Source of the DNA: Ralstonia insidiosa
GTDB lineage: Bacteria; Pseudomonadota; Gammaproteobacteria; Burkholderiales; Burkholderiaceae
Direction of reading: 5' to 3'
Assembly: GCF_008801405.1 (NCBI RefSeq)
Contig: NZ_VZPV01000001.1
Span: forward strand, 1,364,001-1,428,000
DNA: 64,000 bases
Shown: piece by piece, positions 15,524-23,864 of the stretch
Layout: every line of letters begins with the position of its first letter
How positions within the stretch are numbered: position 1 is the first letter of the stretch
The notes under the pieces: generated by a model
What the model was told of the DNA's origin: nothing
The model's input: the letters and a program-made list of their open reading frames with translations, nothing else
Databases searched by the model: none
Program-made: the position numbers and the translations under genes

Positions 15524-15897
15524 CGGCGCAGGATCTCCCGGTCTTTATCGAGTTCGGCCAGCGTGGCTTCGAACAGCGGCGGCGCGTTGCGCAGCGACGT
15601 GCGCACCTTCCACAGGCAGCCTGCCGCGCCCAGCGCGTAGAGCACGGCCATGACGGCCAGTGCCTGCCAGCGGTAGGTGTCCCAGAACAGGATGGCGATG
15701 AGCGCCGTGAGCGTCATGATGGACAGCGCAATCAGGCTCACTGCCAGCATGCCAAGGAAGGCTGCACCGAGTAGCCGGTCTTTTTCTTCGGCCAGTTCGA
15801 CGCTCGCCAGTTCGAGCCGCGTTTGCAGCATCGAGACGACCGTGCCGGCCAGTTTCTTCAGGGAGGCGAACAGCTTCGGGCTGGTGTCGTCGGTCAT
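15520..15897 (-). CDS. YqjE / phage holin-like membrane protein
   Basis: 125 residues. A soluble amphipathic start (SPKLFASLKKLAGTVVSMLQTRLELASVELAEEKDR) is followed by two membrane helices at about 45-70 and 75-98, then a charged tail. This is the layout of the YqjE (Actinobacteria/holin 3-like) family. Despite the family name there is no phage context here. ATG 15897 starts MTDDTSPKLF. It is coupled by ATGA overlap to the gene downstream and lies 141 bases after the DUF883 gene. Confidence 0.75.
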   Translation of the reverse strand: MTDDTSPKLFASLKKLAGTVVSMLQTRLELASVELAEEKDRLLGAAFLGMLAVSLIALSIMTLTALIAILFWDTYRWQALAVMAVLYALGAAGCLWKVRTSLRNAPPLFEATLAELDKDREILRR

Positions 15898-16038
15898 GAA
15901 GGTTCCGAAGGGTACGAGGCAAGGCACGTGACTGCCAATACAGCACGCGCCACGCCCATGGCGGGACCGCCAGAATGCAACTGGCCGATGGCGCGATCCA
16001 CTCAAGAGCGCGCCATCGGCCAGAAAGAGGACTTCGGA

Positions 16039-16365
16039 TTACTTGCGGTTGAGCAGCAGACCGATCAGCAAGCCCACGCCCGCTGCTACGCCCACGGCTT
16101 GCCACGGATGATCGTGAACGTAGTCATCGGTGGCGCGTGCTGCCGCCTTGCTCTTGTGGACGACAGCATCTTGCAGGTCCTGCGCCTTTTCCTTGGCTTG
16201 GCGCAGCATGCCCATGCCGCGCTCACGCAGCTCGGCGGCTTTTTCGCCGCTGGAGGAGGCAGCTTGTTTGAGCAGGGTTTCGGCGTCGGACAGAACGGTC
16301 TTCACGTCGGTCATCAGTTTCTCCTTATTGACGGATTCGGCCAGGTTGGGTGAGGTGTTCGTCAT
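16039..16365 (-). CDS. DUF883 (ElaB/YqjD/YgaM) family protein
   Basis: 108 residues. The family binds ribosomes through its N-terminus and anchors them to the inner membrane through a C-terminal helix, mainly in stationary phase. Here a helical region (about 10-75, with SDAETLLKQAASSSGEKAAE) precedes the conserved DDYVHDHPWQAVGVAAGVGLLIGLLLNRK-type tail at about 80-108. ATG 16365 has AAGGA eight bases upstream and is preferred to a TTG thirty bases earlier. It heads the three-gene DUF883-YqjE-YqjK-like run. Confidence 0.85.
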   Translation of the reverse strand: MTNTSPNLAESVNKEKLMTDVKTVLSDAETLLKQAASSSGEKAAELRERGMGMLRQAKEKAQDLQDAVVHKSKAAARATDDYVHDHPWQAVGVAAGVGLLIGLLLNRK

Positions 16366-16645
16366 GGTCGGGTCCTTGGTATTGGGGTGGTTCAATCGTC
16401 AATCGGTCGACGCGCTTATTCGCTAGCATATGTGTGGGCGTTGCGAAACTTCAAGCGCTCATGTCGCGCACGCTGCGATGGATCAAGGCCCCGGTCATTG
16501 TCCGGCAATGTGCGCGTGCCTTCCACCGTTCTGCCAGCAATTGCCGCGCCAAATGACAAAAAGTGATGTTGTTGTGAATTTATAGTCGTTTTGGTTGGAT
16601 GGCAATCTGGCTATAGTGGTTCCCAACCAGTGCATGGAGGACACG

Positions 16646-17284
16646 ATGTCTTTACGTTTGGGCGATATCGCCCCCGATTTCGAGCAGGATTCGAGCGAAG
16701 GCCGCATCAAGTTTCATGAATGGCTGGGTAACAGCTGGGGCGTGCTGTTTTCGCACCCGGCCGACTACACGCCGGTTTGCACCACGGAACTGGGCCTGAC
16801 CGCCAAGCTCAAGGAAGAGTTTGCCAAGCGCAATGTCAAGGCGATCGCCTTGTCGGTGGATTCGGTCGAGTCGCACAAGGGCTGGATCAACGACATCAAC
16901 GAGACGCAGAACACCACGGTCAACTTCCCGATCATTGCTGATCCGGATCGCAAGGTTTCGCAGCTGTACGACATGATTCACCCGAATGCGAGCGAGACCT
17001 TTACCGTGCGTTCGCTGTTCGTGATCGATCCGAACAAGAAGGTTCGCCTGACGATTACGTATCCGGCGTCGACGGGGCGCAACTTCAACGAGGTGCTGCG
17101 CGTCATCGATTCGCTGCAGCTGACCGAGTATCACAGCGTGGCCACGCCGGGTAACTGGCAAGACGGCGATGACGTTGTCATCGTGCCGTCGCTTAAGGAT
17201 GAAGAGGTCATCAAGCAGAAATTCCCGAAGGGCTACAAGGCGTTGCGCCCGTATCTGCGCCTGACGCCGCAGCCCAATAAGTAA
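16646..17284 (+). CDS. 1-Cys peroxiredoxin (Prx6/LsfA type)
   Basis: Reduces hydrogen peroxide and organic peroxides. 212 residues, the length of the Prx6 class. The peroxidatic Cys45 lies in HPADYTPVCTTELG. The long C-terminal domain (about 150-212: YHSVATPGNWQDGDDVVIVP, KGYKALRPYLRLTPQP) is typical of the 1-Cys class, and no resolving Cys is seen. GGAGG lies five bases before ATG 16646. A TATAGT box at 16612-16617 is a possible -10. It is a single-gene unit with its own terminator. Confidence 0.9.
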   Translation: MSLRLGDIAPDFEQDSSEGRIKFHEWLGNSWGVLFSHPADYTPVCTTELGLTAKLKEEFAKRNVKAIALSVDSVESHKGWINDINETQNTTVNFPIIADPDRKVSQLYDMIHPNASETFTVRSLFVIDPNKKVRLTITYPASTGRNFNEVLRVIDSLQLTEYHSVATPGNWQDGDDVVIVPSLKDEEVIKQKFPKGYKALRPYLRLTPQPNK

Positions 17285-17308
17285 CCGGCTCCTTGGTAGT
17301 GTGATTGC

Positions 17309-17336
17309 CGCCCGGCCCTCGTGCCGGGCGTTTTTT
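17309..17336 (+). terminator. Terminator of the peroxiredoxin gene
   Basis: Eight-base stem CGCCCGGC (17309-17316) with GCCGGGCG (17323-17330) and six T after it, 25 bases past the stop. Confidence 0.88.
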
Positions 17337-17364
17337 GCATTTGTACAAACGATAACGTGCGGTG

Positions 17365-17412
17365 CAAAAACAAAACCGGCCAGCCTTTACGGGTCTGGCC
17401 GGTTTGTCTTTT
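17365..17412 (-). terminator. Terminator of the purine permease gene
   Basis: Eleven-base stem 17373-17383 with 17395-17405. On the minus strand it is followed by TTTTGTTTTT, so it mainly serves the minus-strand permease; weak T-richness on the other side could make it bidirectional. Confidence 0.8.
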
Positions 17413-17434
17413 GTGAAGACGGTTCAGCGTGCGA

Positions 17435-18826
17435 TCAGATCGCCCAGCCGCCGGCGTAGAACGCGACCAGCGCCACAGCAATGCCCACGGTACCGACGTT
17501 CAGCTTGCGCCATTCGCCGGCCACCAGGCGGCCGATCACCAGCGTTGCGAAGCCGAGCATGATGCCGGTGACGATGTTGCACGTCAGCACGATGAACACG
17601 GCGCAAACCAGGCCAGCCAGCGCGTCGACCATGTCGTCCATGTGCAGCTTGCTCACGCTCGACAGCATCAGCAGACCGACGTACATCAGCGCAGGGGCCG
17701 TTGCATATGACGGCACCAGGCCAGCCAGCGGCGAGAAGAACATCACCGCCAGGAACAGCACGCCGACCACGACAGCCGTCAGGCCCGTCTTGCCGCCGGC
17801 AGCCACGCCCACCGTCGACTCGATGTAGGCCGCAGCCGGCGCCCCACCGAAGAACGCTGAGAAGATCGAGCTGATCGAATCGGCCGTCAGGGCGCGACCA
17901 CCGTTGATGATCTGGCCCTTGTCATTGAGCAGGCCAGCTTGACCGGCCACCGCGCGGATCGTGCCTGTGGCATCGAACACAGCGGTCATCACCAGCGCCA
18001 GCACCGCGGGCAGCACGGCTGCAGAAAGCGCACCGCGAATATCCATCGCGCCAATCAGCGAGGCATGGCCCGGCGAGCTGAGCGACGGCAGGGCGAACAC
18101 ACCCGTGAACTTCACGGCCGGGTCAAAGATCAGGCCCAGCGCCGAGATGGCGATGATCACGATCAGGATGCCGCCCGGTACACGACGACGCTCCATACCG
18201 AAGATGGCTGCCAGGCCCAGCACCGACATCATCACCGGGAAGGCGGTGACATGACCCAGCGCAACGGGCAGGCCGGCACCGGCGTTCTTGACCACCAGAC
18301 CCACGTCGTTGGACGCGATCAGCAGCAGGAACAGGCCGATACCGATACCGGTGCCGTGCGCCACGCCCGAGGGCAGGTTGCGCAGGATCCACGAGCGCAC
18401 GCCCGTGGCCGAAATGGCGGTGAAGACAACCCCCATGAGGAAGACCGCGCCCAGCGCCACTTCCGGCGTGAGCTTCTGGCCCAGCACCAAGCCGAAGGCC
18501 ATGAAGGCAGTCAGCGAAATCGCGCAGCCGATAGCGATCGGCAGCTTGGCCCACAGGCCCATCAGCAGTGAGCCGAAGGCCGTGGTCAGACACACTGCAA
18601 CGAAGACGGCGCTGCTATCGAAGCCTGCCTTGCCCAGCATGCCGGGCACGACAAACACGGCGTAGACCATTGCCATGAAGGTGGTGATGCCAGCCACGAC
18701 CTCGCGCTTCTGGGTGCTGCCGCGTGCAGAAATCTGGAAATAGCGATCAACATGATCTTGGGTAGGCGCATCCGCGATGCCAGCGGCGCCAAGTTCCGTC
18801 GTCGACGGAATGGACTGTTCAGCCAT
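17435..18826 (-). CDS. NCS2 family purine permease (AzgA type)
   Basis: Inner-membrane proton symporter for purine bases (hypoxanthine, guanine or adenine in AzgA-type members). 463 residues, about 13 hydrophobic helices. The N-terminus TQKREVVAGITTFMAMVYAV is the hallmark of the AzgA branch. GLFLLLIASNDVGLV and ESTVGVAAGGKTGLTAVVVG lie in the transport core, and FDATGTIRAVAGQAGL is also typical. ATG 18826 (MAEQSIPSTTELG) has AGGAGA upstream; the frame beyond is not conserved. I looked for a purine riboswitch upstream and saw none. Confidence 0.86.
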   Translation of the reverse strand: MAEQSIPSTTELGAAGIADAPTQDHVDRYFQISARGSTQKREVVAGITTFMAMVYAVFVVPGMLGKAGFDSSAVFVAVCLTTAFGSLLMGLWAKLPIAIGCAISLTAFMAFGLVLGQKLTPEVALGAVFLMGVVFTAISATGVRSWILRNLPSGVAHGTGIGIGLFLLLIASNDVGLVVKNAGAGLPVALGHVTAFPVMMSVLGLAAIFGMERRRVPGGILIVIIAISALGLIFDPAVKFTGVFALPSLSSPGHASLIGAMDIRGALSAAVLPAVLALVMTAVFDATGTIRAVAGQAGLLNDKGQIINGGRALTADSISSIFSAFFGGAPAAAYIESTVGVAAGGKTGLTAVVVGVLFLAVMFFSPLAGLVPSYATAPALMYVGLLMLSSVSKLHMDDMVDALAGLVCAVFIVLTCNIVTGIMLGFATLVIGRLVAGEWRKLNVGTVGIAVALVAFYAGGWAI

Positions 18827-19269
18827 GGTGGGTTGTCTCCTGGCAGAGCTCCGCGCTGATCGGTTTTGCGGAACCGACAACGTGAGGCGCCCTGTTCTGG
18901 TTTTGGTTCGGCTCGGGTGCCTGCGTACGCGCGCTGGCATTCTCCAGACCGTTGTCTCGCGATTGGTTTTGTCGCGTGGCGCTGCAATCTACGGATGGAT
19001 CGCGCGCACGTTTTATCGGTGTGAGGGCGGTGCCAGTGATTCGATCCGCTGGCACTTGGAGCGAAGCATAGACGGGCGCCCACGGCCGATTCATGCGGCG
19101 AGACGTATCCCGATCATTTGCAAATTTGTATAACGCTGGGGAGACCACGGGGGGAGAGAACGACAGTGCCCAGGACGGGCGAGAGGATGCGGCGGCGGGT
19201 GTGGCGAGTCGTGCACGAGTGTGCACCAACCCGCCCAAAAACGCAAAGCGCAATCGGAGGTAAACCCGA
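18827..19269. other. Intergenic region between the permease and gcdH
   Basis: 443 bases holding the permease promoter (minus) and the 3' side of gcdH. No supported gene. A minus-strand frame here has no hydrophobic or family pattern and is rejected. The only AT-rich patch is at 19110-19134 (CATTTGCAAATTTGTATAAC), a possible promoter zone. No convincing gcdH terminator is seen. Confidence 0.4.
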
Positions 19270-20463
19270 TCAGAAGAACGCTTGAATCCCCGTTTGTGCG
19301 CGACCCAGGATCAGCGCATGGATGTCATGCGTGCCTTCGTACGTATTCACCACTTCCAGGTTCACCACGTGGCGGATCACGCCGAATTCATCGGAGATGC
19401 CGTTGCCGCCGAGCATGTCGCGCGCCACGCGGGCGATATCGAGCGACTTGCCGCACGAGTTGCGCTTCATGATCGAGGTGATTTCCACTGCGGCCGTGCC
19501 TTCATCCTTCATGCGGCCCAGACGCAGGCAGCCTTGCAGGCCGAGCGTGATTTCGGTCTGCATGTCGGCCAGCTTCTTCTGCACGAGCTGGTTGGCGGCG
19601 AGCGGGCGGCCGAACTGCTTGCGGTCCAGCACGTACTGGCGCGCGCGGTGCCAGCAGTCTTCCGCCGCGCCCAGTGCACCCCATGCGATGCCATAGCGTG
19701 CCGAGTTCAGGCAGGTGAACGGGCCCTTCAGGCCGCGTACGCCGGGCATCAGGTTCTCTTCCGGCACGAACACTTCGTCCAGCACGATCTCGCCGGTGAT
19801 GGAGGTGCGCAGGCCGACCTTGCCGTGAATGGCGGGCGCGCTCAGGCCCTTCCAGCCCTTCTCCAGGATGAAGCCGCGGATTTCGTCCTCGCCGTTGTCA
19901 TTCGGCAGCTTGCCCCACACGACAAACACATCGGCGATGGGCGAATTGGTGATCCACATCTTCGCGCCCGACAGCGAGTAGCCGCCGTCGACCTTCTTGG
20001 CGCGCGTGATCATGGACGCCGGGTCGGAGCCGTGGTTGGGCTCGGTCAGGCCGAAGCAGCCGATCCATTCACCGGTGGCCAGCTTGGGCAGGTATTTCTG
20101 CTTTTGCGCTTCGCTGCCGAATTCGAAGATCGGCACCATCACCAGCGACGACTGCACGCTCATCATCGAGCGGTAGCCCGAGTCCACACGCTCCACCTCA
20201 CGCGCAATCAGGCCGTAGCTGACGTAGTTCAGACCGGGGCCGCCGTACTGCTCGGGAATCGTCGGGCCCAGCAGGCCGAGTTCGCCCATCTCGCGGAAGA
20301 TCGACGCGTCGGTCTTCTCATGCCGGAACGACTCCAGCACGCGCGGCAGCAGCTTGTCCTGGCAGTACGACGCGGCGGCGTCGTGCACCATGCGCTCGTC
20401 GTCGGTCAGTTGTTGGTCGAGCAGCAGGGGATCGGCCCAGTTGAAGGCATTGCGAGCAGTCAC
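19270..20463 (-). CDS. gcdH: Glutaryl-CoA dehydrogenase
   Basis: FAD enzyme that oxidises and decarboxylates glutaryl-CoA to crotonyl-CoA, in lysine and tryptophan breakdown. 397 residues. The N-terminus FNWADPLLLDQQLTDDERMV is typical of GcdH. GCFGLTEPNHGSDPASM and KMWITNSPIADVFVVWGK form the flavin domain. Catalytic Glu376 sits in NTYEGTHDIHALILGRA. It starts at GTG 20463 with GGAG nine bases upstream. It is divergent from an IclR regulator, with a perfect palindrome in its promoter. Together with kynurenine genes nearby it fits aromatic amino-acid catabolism. Confidence 0.93.
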   Translation of the reverse strand: MTARNAFNWADPLLLDQQLTDDERMVHDAAASYCQDKLLPRVLESFRHEKTDASIFREMGELGLLGPTIPEQYGGPGLNYVSYGLIAREVERVDSGYRSMMSVQSSLVMVPIFEFGSEAQKQKYLPKLATGEWIGCFGLTEPNHGSDPASMITRAKKVDGGYSLSGAKMWITNSPIADVFVVWGKLPNDNGEDEIRGFILEKGWKGLSAPAIHGKVGLRTSITGEIVLDEVFVPEENLMPGVRGLKGPFTCLNSARYGIAWGALGAAEDCWHRARQYVLDRKQFGRPLAANQLVQKKLADMQTEITLGLQGCLRLGRMKDEGTAAVEITSIMKRNSCGKSLDIARVARDMLGGNGISDEFGVIRHVVNLEVVNTYEGTHDIHALILGRAQTGIQAFF

Positions 20464-20486
20464 AGCAGTAGTCTCCGAGTCATTGT

Positions 20487-20505
20487 TGTTCCGTTATACG
20501 GAACA
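20487..20505. promoter_or_regulatory. Palindromic operator in the gcdH / IclR divergent promoter
   Basis: TGTTCCG-TTATA-CGGAACA: perfect seven-base arms around a five-base AT core, the pattern of IclR-family sites. On the minus strand the core TATAAC is also the best gcdH -10 candidate, so binding would block gcdH transcription. Ligand is unknown. Confidence 0.72.
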
Positions 20506-20566
20506 CAGTTTCGAAATTTAGAGCTATGATAGCGCAACCGATGACGATTTCCAGGCCTTTTTTGCC

Positions 20567-21397
20567 ATGAGCATCACACGTCTCCCCGATCCCGAATTCG
20601 ATACCAGCGACACCAACCGCGAAGGTGATCCGAACTTCGTCACGGCGCTCGCCCGTGGGCTGGAGCTGCTGCGCGCATTCCGCCCCGGCGACACGCTGCT
20701 CGGCAACCAGGAGTTCGTCCGCCGCACCGGTTTTCCCAAAGCGACCGTCAGCCGATTGGCGGGCACGCTGGTCTCTCTCGGCTATCTGCGCTACGACGAT
20801 GCGCTCGGCAAATACGGGTTGGATGCAGGCGTGCTGGCGCTCGGTTTTGCCTACCTGGCATCGAGCGACGTGGTGCAGCTCGCGCGACCGCACATGAGCG
20901 CGTTTGCGCAGCGTTTTGGCGTATCGATCTCGCTGGGCAAGCGTGACCGTCTGGACATGGTTTATCTAGAAACGATTCGCCACGACAGCCCGTCGATGAG
21001 CGGATCGGCGGGGTTGGGCGTGGGTTCGCGGCTGTCGCTGCTGTCGAGCTCGATGGGGCGGGCGTATCTGGCGTCGCTATCTCCAGCAAAGCGTGAGCGC
21101 CTGTACGAGGCACTGCGCACGCAACAGCCCGCGCAGTGGGCGGCAGAAGGTGCGGCAGCAGACGATGCAGTGAAAGCCGGCGTGCGCGACGGCTATGCAG
21201 TATCGCTGCGCGACTGGCATCCAGCCATCCACGCGTGTGCCGTGGCGTTCTTCGCGCCGAGCCAGCGCGAGCCGTACGTAGTGAGTTGCAGCGCGCCGTA
21301 CGCGTCGGCTGATGCAGAGCGCATCCGCGACGAGCTGGCGCCTGCGCTACGCGAGTTCGCGGCAAGGCTTGGCCAGGTGATCGAACCCGCCATGTAG
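20567..21397 (+). CDS. IclR family transcriptional regulator (likely GcdR-type)
   Basis: 276 residues. The winged helix-turn-helix is at about residues 22-85 (FVTALARGLELLRAFRPGDT, then VRRTGFPKATVSRLAGTLVSLGYL). The effector domain is at about 95-270 (SLGKRDRLDMVYLETIRHDS, GSRLSLLSSSMGRAYLASLS, VSLRDWHPAIHACAVAFF). It is divergent from gcdH across a 103-base region with a palindromic site, so it most likely regulates gcdH and itself. A nine-codon frame (MTISRPFLP, 20541-20570) ends on the regulator's start codon as ATGA. Confidence 0.88.
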   Translation: MSITRLPDPEFDTSDTNREGDPNFVTALARGLELLRAFRPGDTLLGNQEFVRRTGFPKATVSRLAGTLVSLGYLRYDDALGKYGLDAGVLALGFAYLASSDVVQLARPHMSAFAQRFGVSISLGKRDRLDMVYLETIRHDSPSMSGSAGLGVGSRLSLLSSSMGRAYLASLSPAKRERLYEALRTQQPAQWAAEGAAADDAVKAGVRDGYAVSLRDWHPAIHACAVAFFAPSQREPYVVSCSAPYASADAERIRDELAPALREFAARLGQVIEPAM

Positions 21398-21681
21398 TCT
21401 CCAGCGCGATCTACCGGAGATCGCTCCAACGACAGCACCTGCACCACGACGGTTTGGCCGTTGATGCCCTAGATGGCGCCTTGAATTTCTGTTGCAAGGA
21501 GGAAAAGGAAGGGAAACTGTCTGAGCGCAGCGAGTTTTTCCCTTCCCCTCCTTGCGACATAAATTCAAGGAGGGGGTCGCCATCTCGGGCGCGCCTTTCT
21601 TTGCTTACTTTCTTTGGCAAGACAAAGAAAGTGAGTCAGCCCCGGCAGGGGATGAAACAGGGGATCGACCAACAGCAAAAA
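21398..21681. other. Convergent intergenic region IclR / kynA, filled by inverted repeats
   Basis: 284 bases between two convergent genes. Most of it is the two-part inverted repeat described at 21472-21635; no gene is supported. It probably ends transcription from both sides. Confidence 0.6.
21472..21635. repeat. Intergenic repeat with two nested hairpins
   Basis: Part A (21472-21584): GATGGCG at 21472-21478 is complementary to 21578-21584. TTGAATTTCTGTTGCAAGGA at 21481-21500 pairs with 21549-21568 with two mismatches. An inner stem GGAAGGGAAACT (21507-21518) pairs with 21533-21546, where the right arm has two extra T, around a loop with CTGAGCGCAG. Part B (21604-21635) is a 13-base hairpin, CTTACTTTCTTTG with CAAAGAAAGTGAG, loop GCAAGA. 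From memory, strings like these recur between genes in Ralstonia and relatives; I could not check this. It may act as a bidirectional terminator. Confidence 0.78.
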
Positions 21682-22575
21682 TCAAAGATCCGTCCGCAAC
21701 TTCCAAAGCTCCGGAAACAACACCACATCCAGCATCTTGCGCAGGTAGCCCACGCCTTCGGTACCGCCCGTGCCACGCTTAAAGCCAATCACGCGCTCAA
21801 CCGTAGTCACATGCCGGAAGCGCCATTGCCGGAACGCATCTTCCAGATCGACGAATTTCTCAGCCAGTTCATACAGTTCCCAGTGGTGCGTCGGATCGCG
21901 ATACACCTCCAGCCAAGCCGCTTCCACTGACGCGTTGTACGTCACCGGCCGCGACCAATCACGCTCAATGCAATCCGCATCAAACGCAAAGCCATGGCGT
22001 GCCATGTAGCGCACCGCCTCGTCATACAGCGACGGCGTCTCCAGCGCAGCCTTCACCTGCTCGTAATGCTCCGGCCGATGCGCATGCGGCTTCAACATCG
22101 CCGCATTCTTGTTGCCGAGAATGAACTCGATCTCGCGATACTGATACGACTGAAACCCCGACGACTGCCCCAGGTGCGGACGCATGGCCGAGTACTCCGG
22201 CGGCGTCATCGTGGCGAGCACATTCCACGCCTGCACGAGCTGATCCATGATGCGCGACACGCGCGCCAGCATCTTGAACGCGGGCGGCAGGTTGTCGTTG
22301 CGCACGCAGTCACGCGCGGCACGCAGTTCATGCAGCATCAGCTTCATCCACAACTCGGTGGTCTGGTGCTGCACGATGAAGAGCATCTCGTTGTGATCCG
22401 GCGAGCGCGGGTGCTGCGCGTTCAGGATCTGGTCGAGCGCGAGGTAGTCGCCATAGCTCATCGACTTCGAGAAATCGAGCTGCGCGTTGTGCCAGCCTTC
22501 GCCTTCGTTGCCTTGCGCTGCGTGCATGGGGCAGCCCGATGCCACGGGCTTGATCGGTTCAATCGGATTCGACAT
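21682..22575 (-). CDS. kynA: Tryptophan 2,3-dioxygenase
   Basis: Haem enzyme opening the indole ring of tryptophan to N-formylkynurenine, first step of the kynurenine pathway. 297 residues. Conserved blocks include MSYGDYLALDQILNAQHPRS, the substrate/haem region MLFIVQHQTTELWMKLMLHE, SSGFQSYQYREIEFILGNKN, and RFRHVTTVERVIGFKRGTGGT near the C-terminus with the haem-ligand His. It is the last gene of kynBUA; its ATG lies one base after the kynU stop. The reading is unambiguous. Confidence 0.97.
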   Translation of the reverse strand: MSNPIEPIKPVASGCPMHAAQGNEGEGWHNAQLDFSKSMSYGDYLALDQILNAQHPRSPDHNEMLFIVQHQTTELWMKLMLHELRAARDCVRNDNLPPAFKMLARVSRIMDQLVQAWNVLATMTPPEYSAMRPHLGQSSGFQSYQYREIEFILGNKNAAMLKPHAHRPEHYEQVKAALETPSLYDEAVRYMARHGFAFDADCIERDWSRPVTYNASVEAAWLEVYRDPTHHWELYELAEKFVDLEDAFRQWRFRHVTTVERVIGFKRGTGGTEGVGYLRKMLDVVLFPELWKLRTDL

Positions 22576-22576
22576 C

Positions 22577-23830
22577 TCAGGTCACCAGCGTACGTTCGTT
22601 GAATTGGGCCGATTGCCACGCGCCGGTTTCCAGCACGTCGCGCAGGATTTCCACGGCGTCCCACACATCAGCAAAGCTCGTGTACAGCGGCGTAAAGCCG
22701 AAGCGCATGATCTGTGGCTCGCGGTAGTCGCCGATCACGCCGCGTGCGATCAGTGCCTGCACCACGGCGTAGCCGTTCGGGTGCTCGTAGCTGACGTGGC
22801 TGCCACGGATGGCGTGGTCACGCGGCGTGGCCAGCGTAAGCGGGAAGCCCGCGCAACGCGTTTCCACCAGCGTGATGAAGAGGTCGGTCAGCGCGAGCGA
22901 TTTGGTGCGCAGCGCGGCCATCGACGTCTGCGCAAAGATGTCGAGCCCGCATTCCACCATCGCCATCGACGTGATCGGCTGCGTGCCGCACAGGAAGTGG
23001 CCGATGCCGGCATCCGCGTCGTAGCGTGATTCCATGGCGAACGGGCGAGCATGACCCCACCAGCCCGACAGTGGCTGCCAGAAGCGATCACGCAGAGCCG
23101 GTGCGACCCACACAAAGGCCGGCGAACCCGGGCCACCGTTCAGATATTTGTAGGTGCAGCCGATGGCGTAATCCGCCCCGCCTGCGTGTAGGTCCACCGG
23201 CACCGCGCCGGCCGAGTGCGCCAGATCCCAGATCGCCAGCGCGCCATGCTTGTGCGCCAGCGCAGAGACGGCCGCCATGTCGTACATGTGCCCGCTCTTG
23301 TAGTTGACGTGCGTGAGCATGGTGATGGCTACATCGTCGCCCAGCGCGCCTTCCAGCTCGTCCGGCGAATTGATCAGGCGCAGCTTGTAGCCGTCGCGCA
23401 GCAGATCGGCCAGGCCTTCTGCGATGTACAGGTCGGTCGGGAAGTTGTGCGTTTCCGAGACAATGATCTTGCGATTCGGCGCGTCTTCCCGCTGCACGCG
23501 GATTGCGGCGGCCAGCACCTTGAACAGGTTGATCGACGTGGTGTCGGTGACGACCACTTCGTCTTCGCGTGCACCGATTAGCGGGGCGAGCTTGTTGCCA
23601 AGGCGGCGCGGCAGTTCGAACCAGCCAGCCGAATTCCAGCTGCGGATCAGGCCGTCGCCCCATTCATCGGCGACGACTTCCTGTGCACGGGCCAGCGCAG
23701 CCTTGGGGCGGGCGCCGAGCGAATTACCGTCCAGGTAGATCACGCCGCCGGGCAGCGCAAAGGCATCGCGCAGCGGGGCGATCGGGTCGGCCGCGTCGCG
23801 TTCGAGGCAGGAGTTGCGGGTCAAAGTCAT
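22577..23830 (-). CDS. kynU: Kynureninase
   Basis: PLP enzyme splitting kynurenine into anthranilate and alanine. 417 residues from ATG 23830 (MTLTRNSCLERDAAD), the family length. Landmarks: FALPGGVIYLDGNSLGARPK, WNSAGWFELPRRLGNKLAPL, the PLP-Asp segment AIWDLAHSAGAVPVDLH, and the Schiff-base lysine in GCTYKYLNGGPGSPAF. It is the middle gene of kynBUA. The longer frame upstream runs into kynB. Confidence 0.97.
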   Translation of the reverse strand: MTLTRNSCLERDAADPIAPLRDAFALPGGVIYLDGNSLGARPKAALARAQEVVADEWGDGLIRSWNSAGWFELPRRLGNKLAPLIGAREDEVVVTDTTSINLFKVLAAAIRVQREDAPNRKIIVSETHNFPTDLYIAEGLADLLRDGYKLRLINSPDELEGALGDDVAITMLTHVNYKSGHMYDMAAVSALAHKHGALAIWDLAHSAGAVPVDLHAGGADYAIGCTYKYLNGGPGSPAFVWVAPALRDRFWQPLSGWWGHARPFAMESRYDADAGIGHFLCGTQPITSMAMVECGLDIFAQTSMAALRTKSLALTDLFITLVETRCAGFPLTLATPRDHAIRGSHVSYEHPNGYAVVQALIARGVIGDYREPQIMRFGFTPLYTSFADVWDAVEILRDVLETGAWQSAQFNERTLVT

Positions 23831-23864
23831 GGTGAGCGTGGGGGCGTTGAATTCGTTTTGAGGA

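Noticed and set aside
15520..15897. Prophage remnant suggested by the holin-like family name
   Set aside because: The gene belongs with DUF883 and a YqjK-like gene in a housekeeping stress cluster; no other phage gene is near.
18827..18960. Purine riboswitch ahead of the AzgA-type permease
   Set aside because: The conserved loop sequences of the guanine/adenine aptamer are absent; the class is also rare in beta-proteobacteria.
18819..19253. Minus-strand frame in the permease upstream region
   Set aside because: No domain, no ribosome site, odd composition; it overlaps the permease start and promoter zone.
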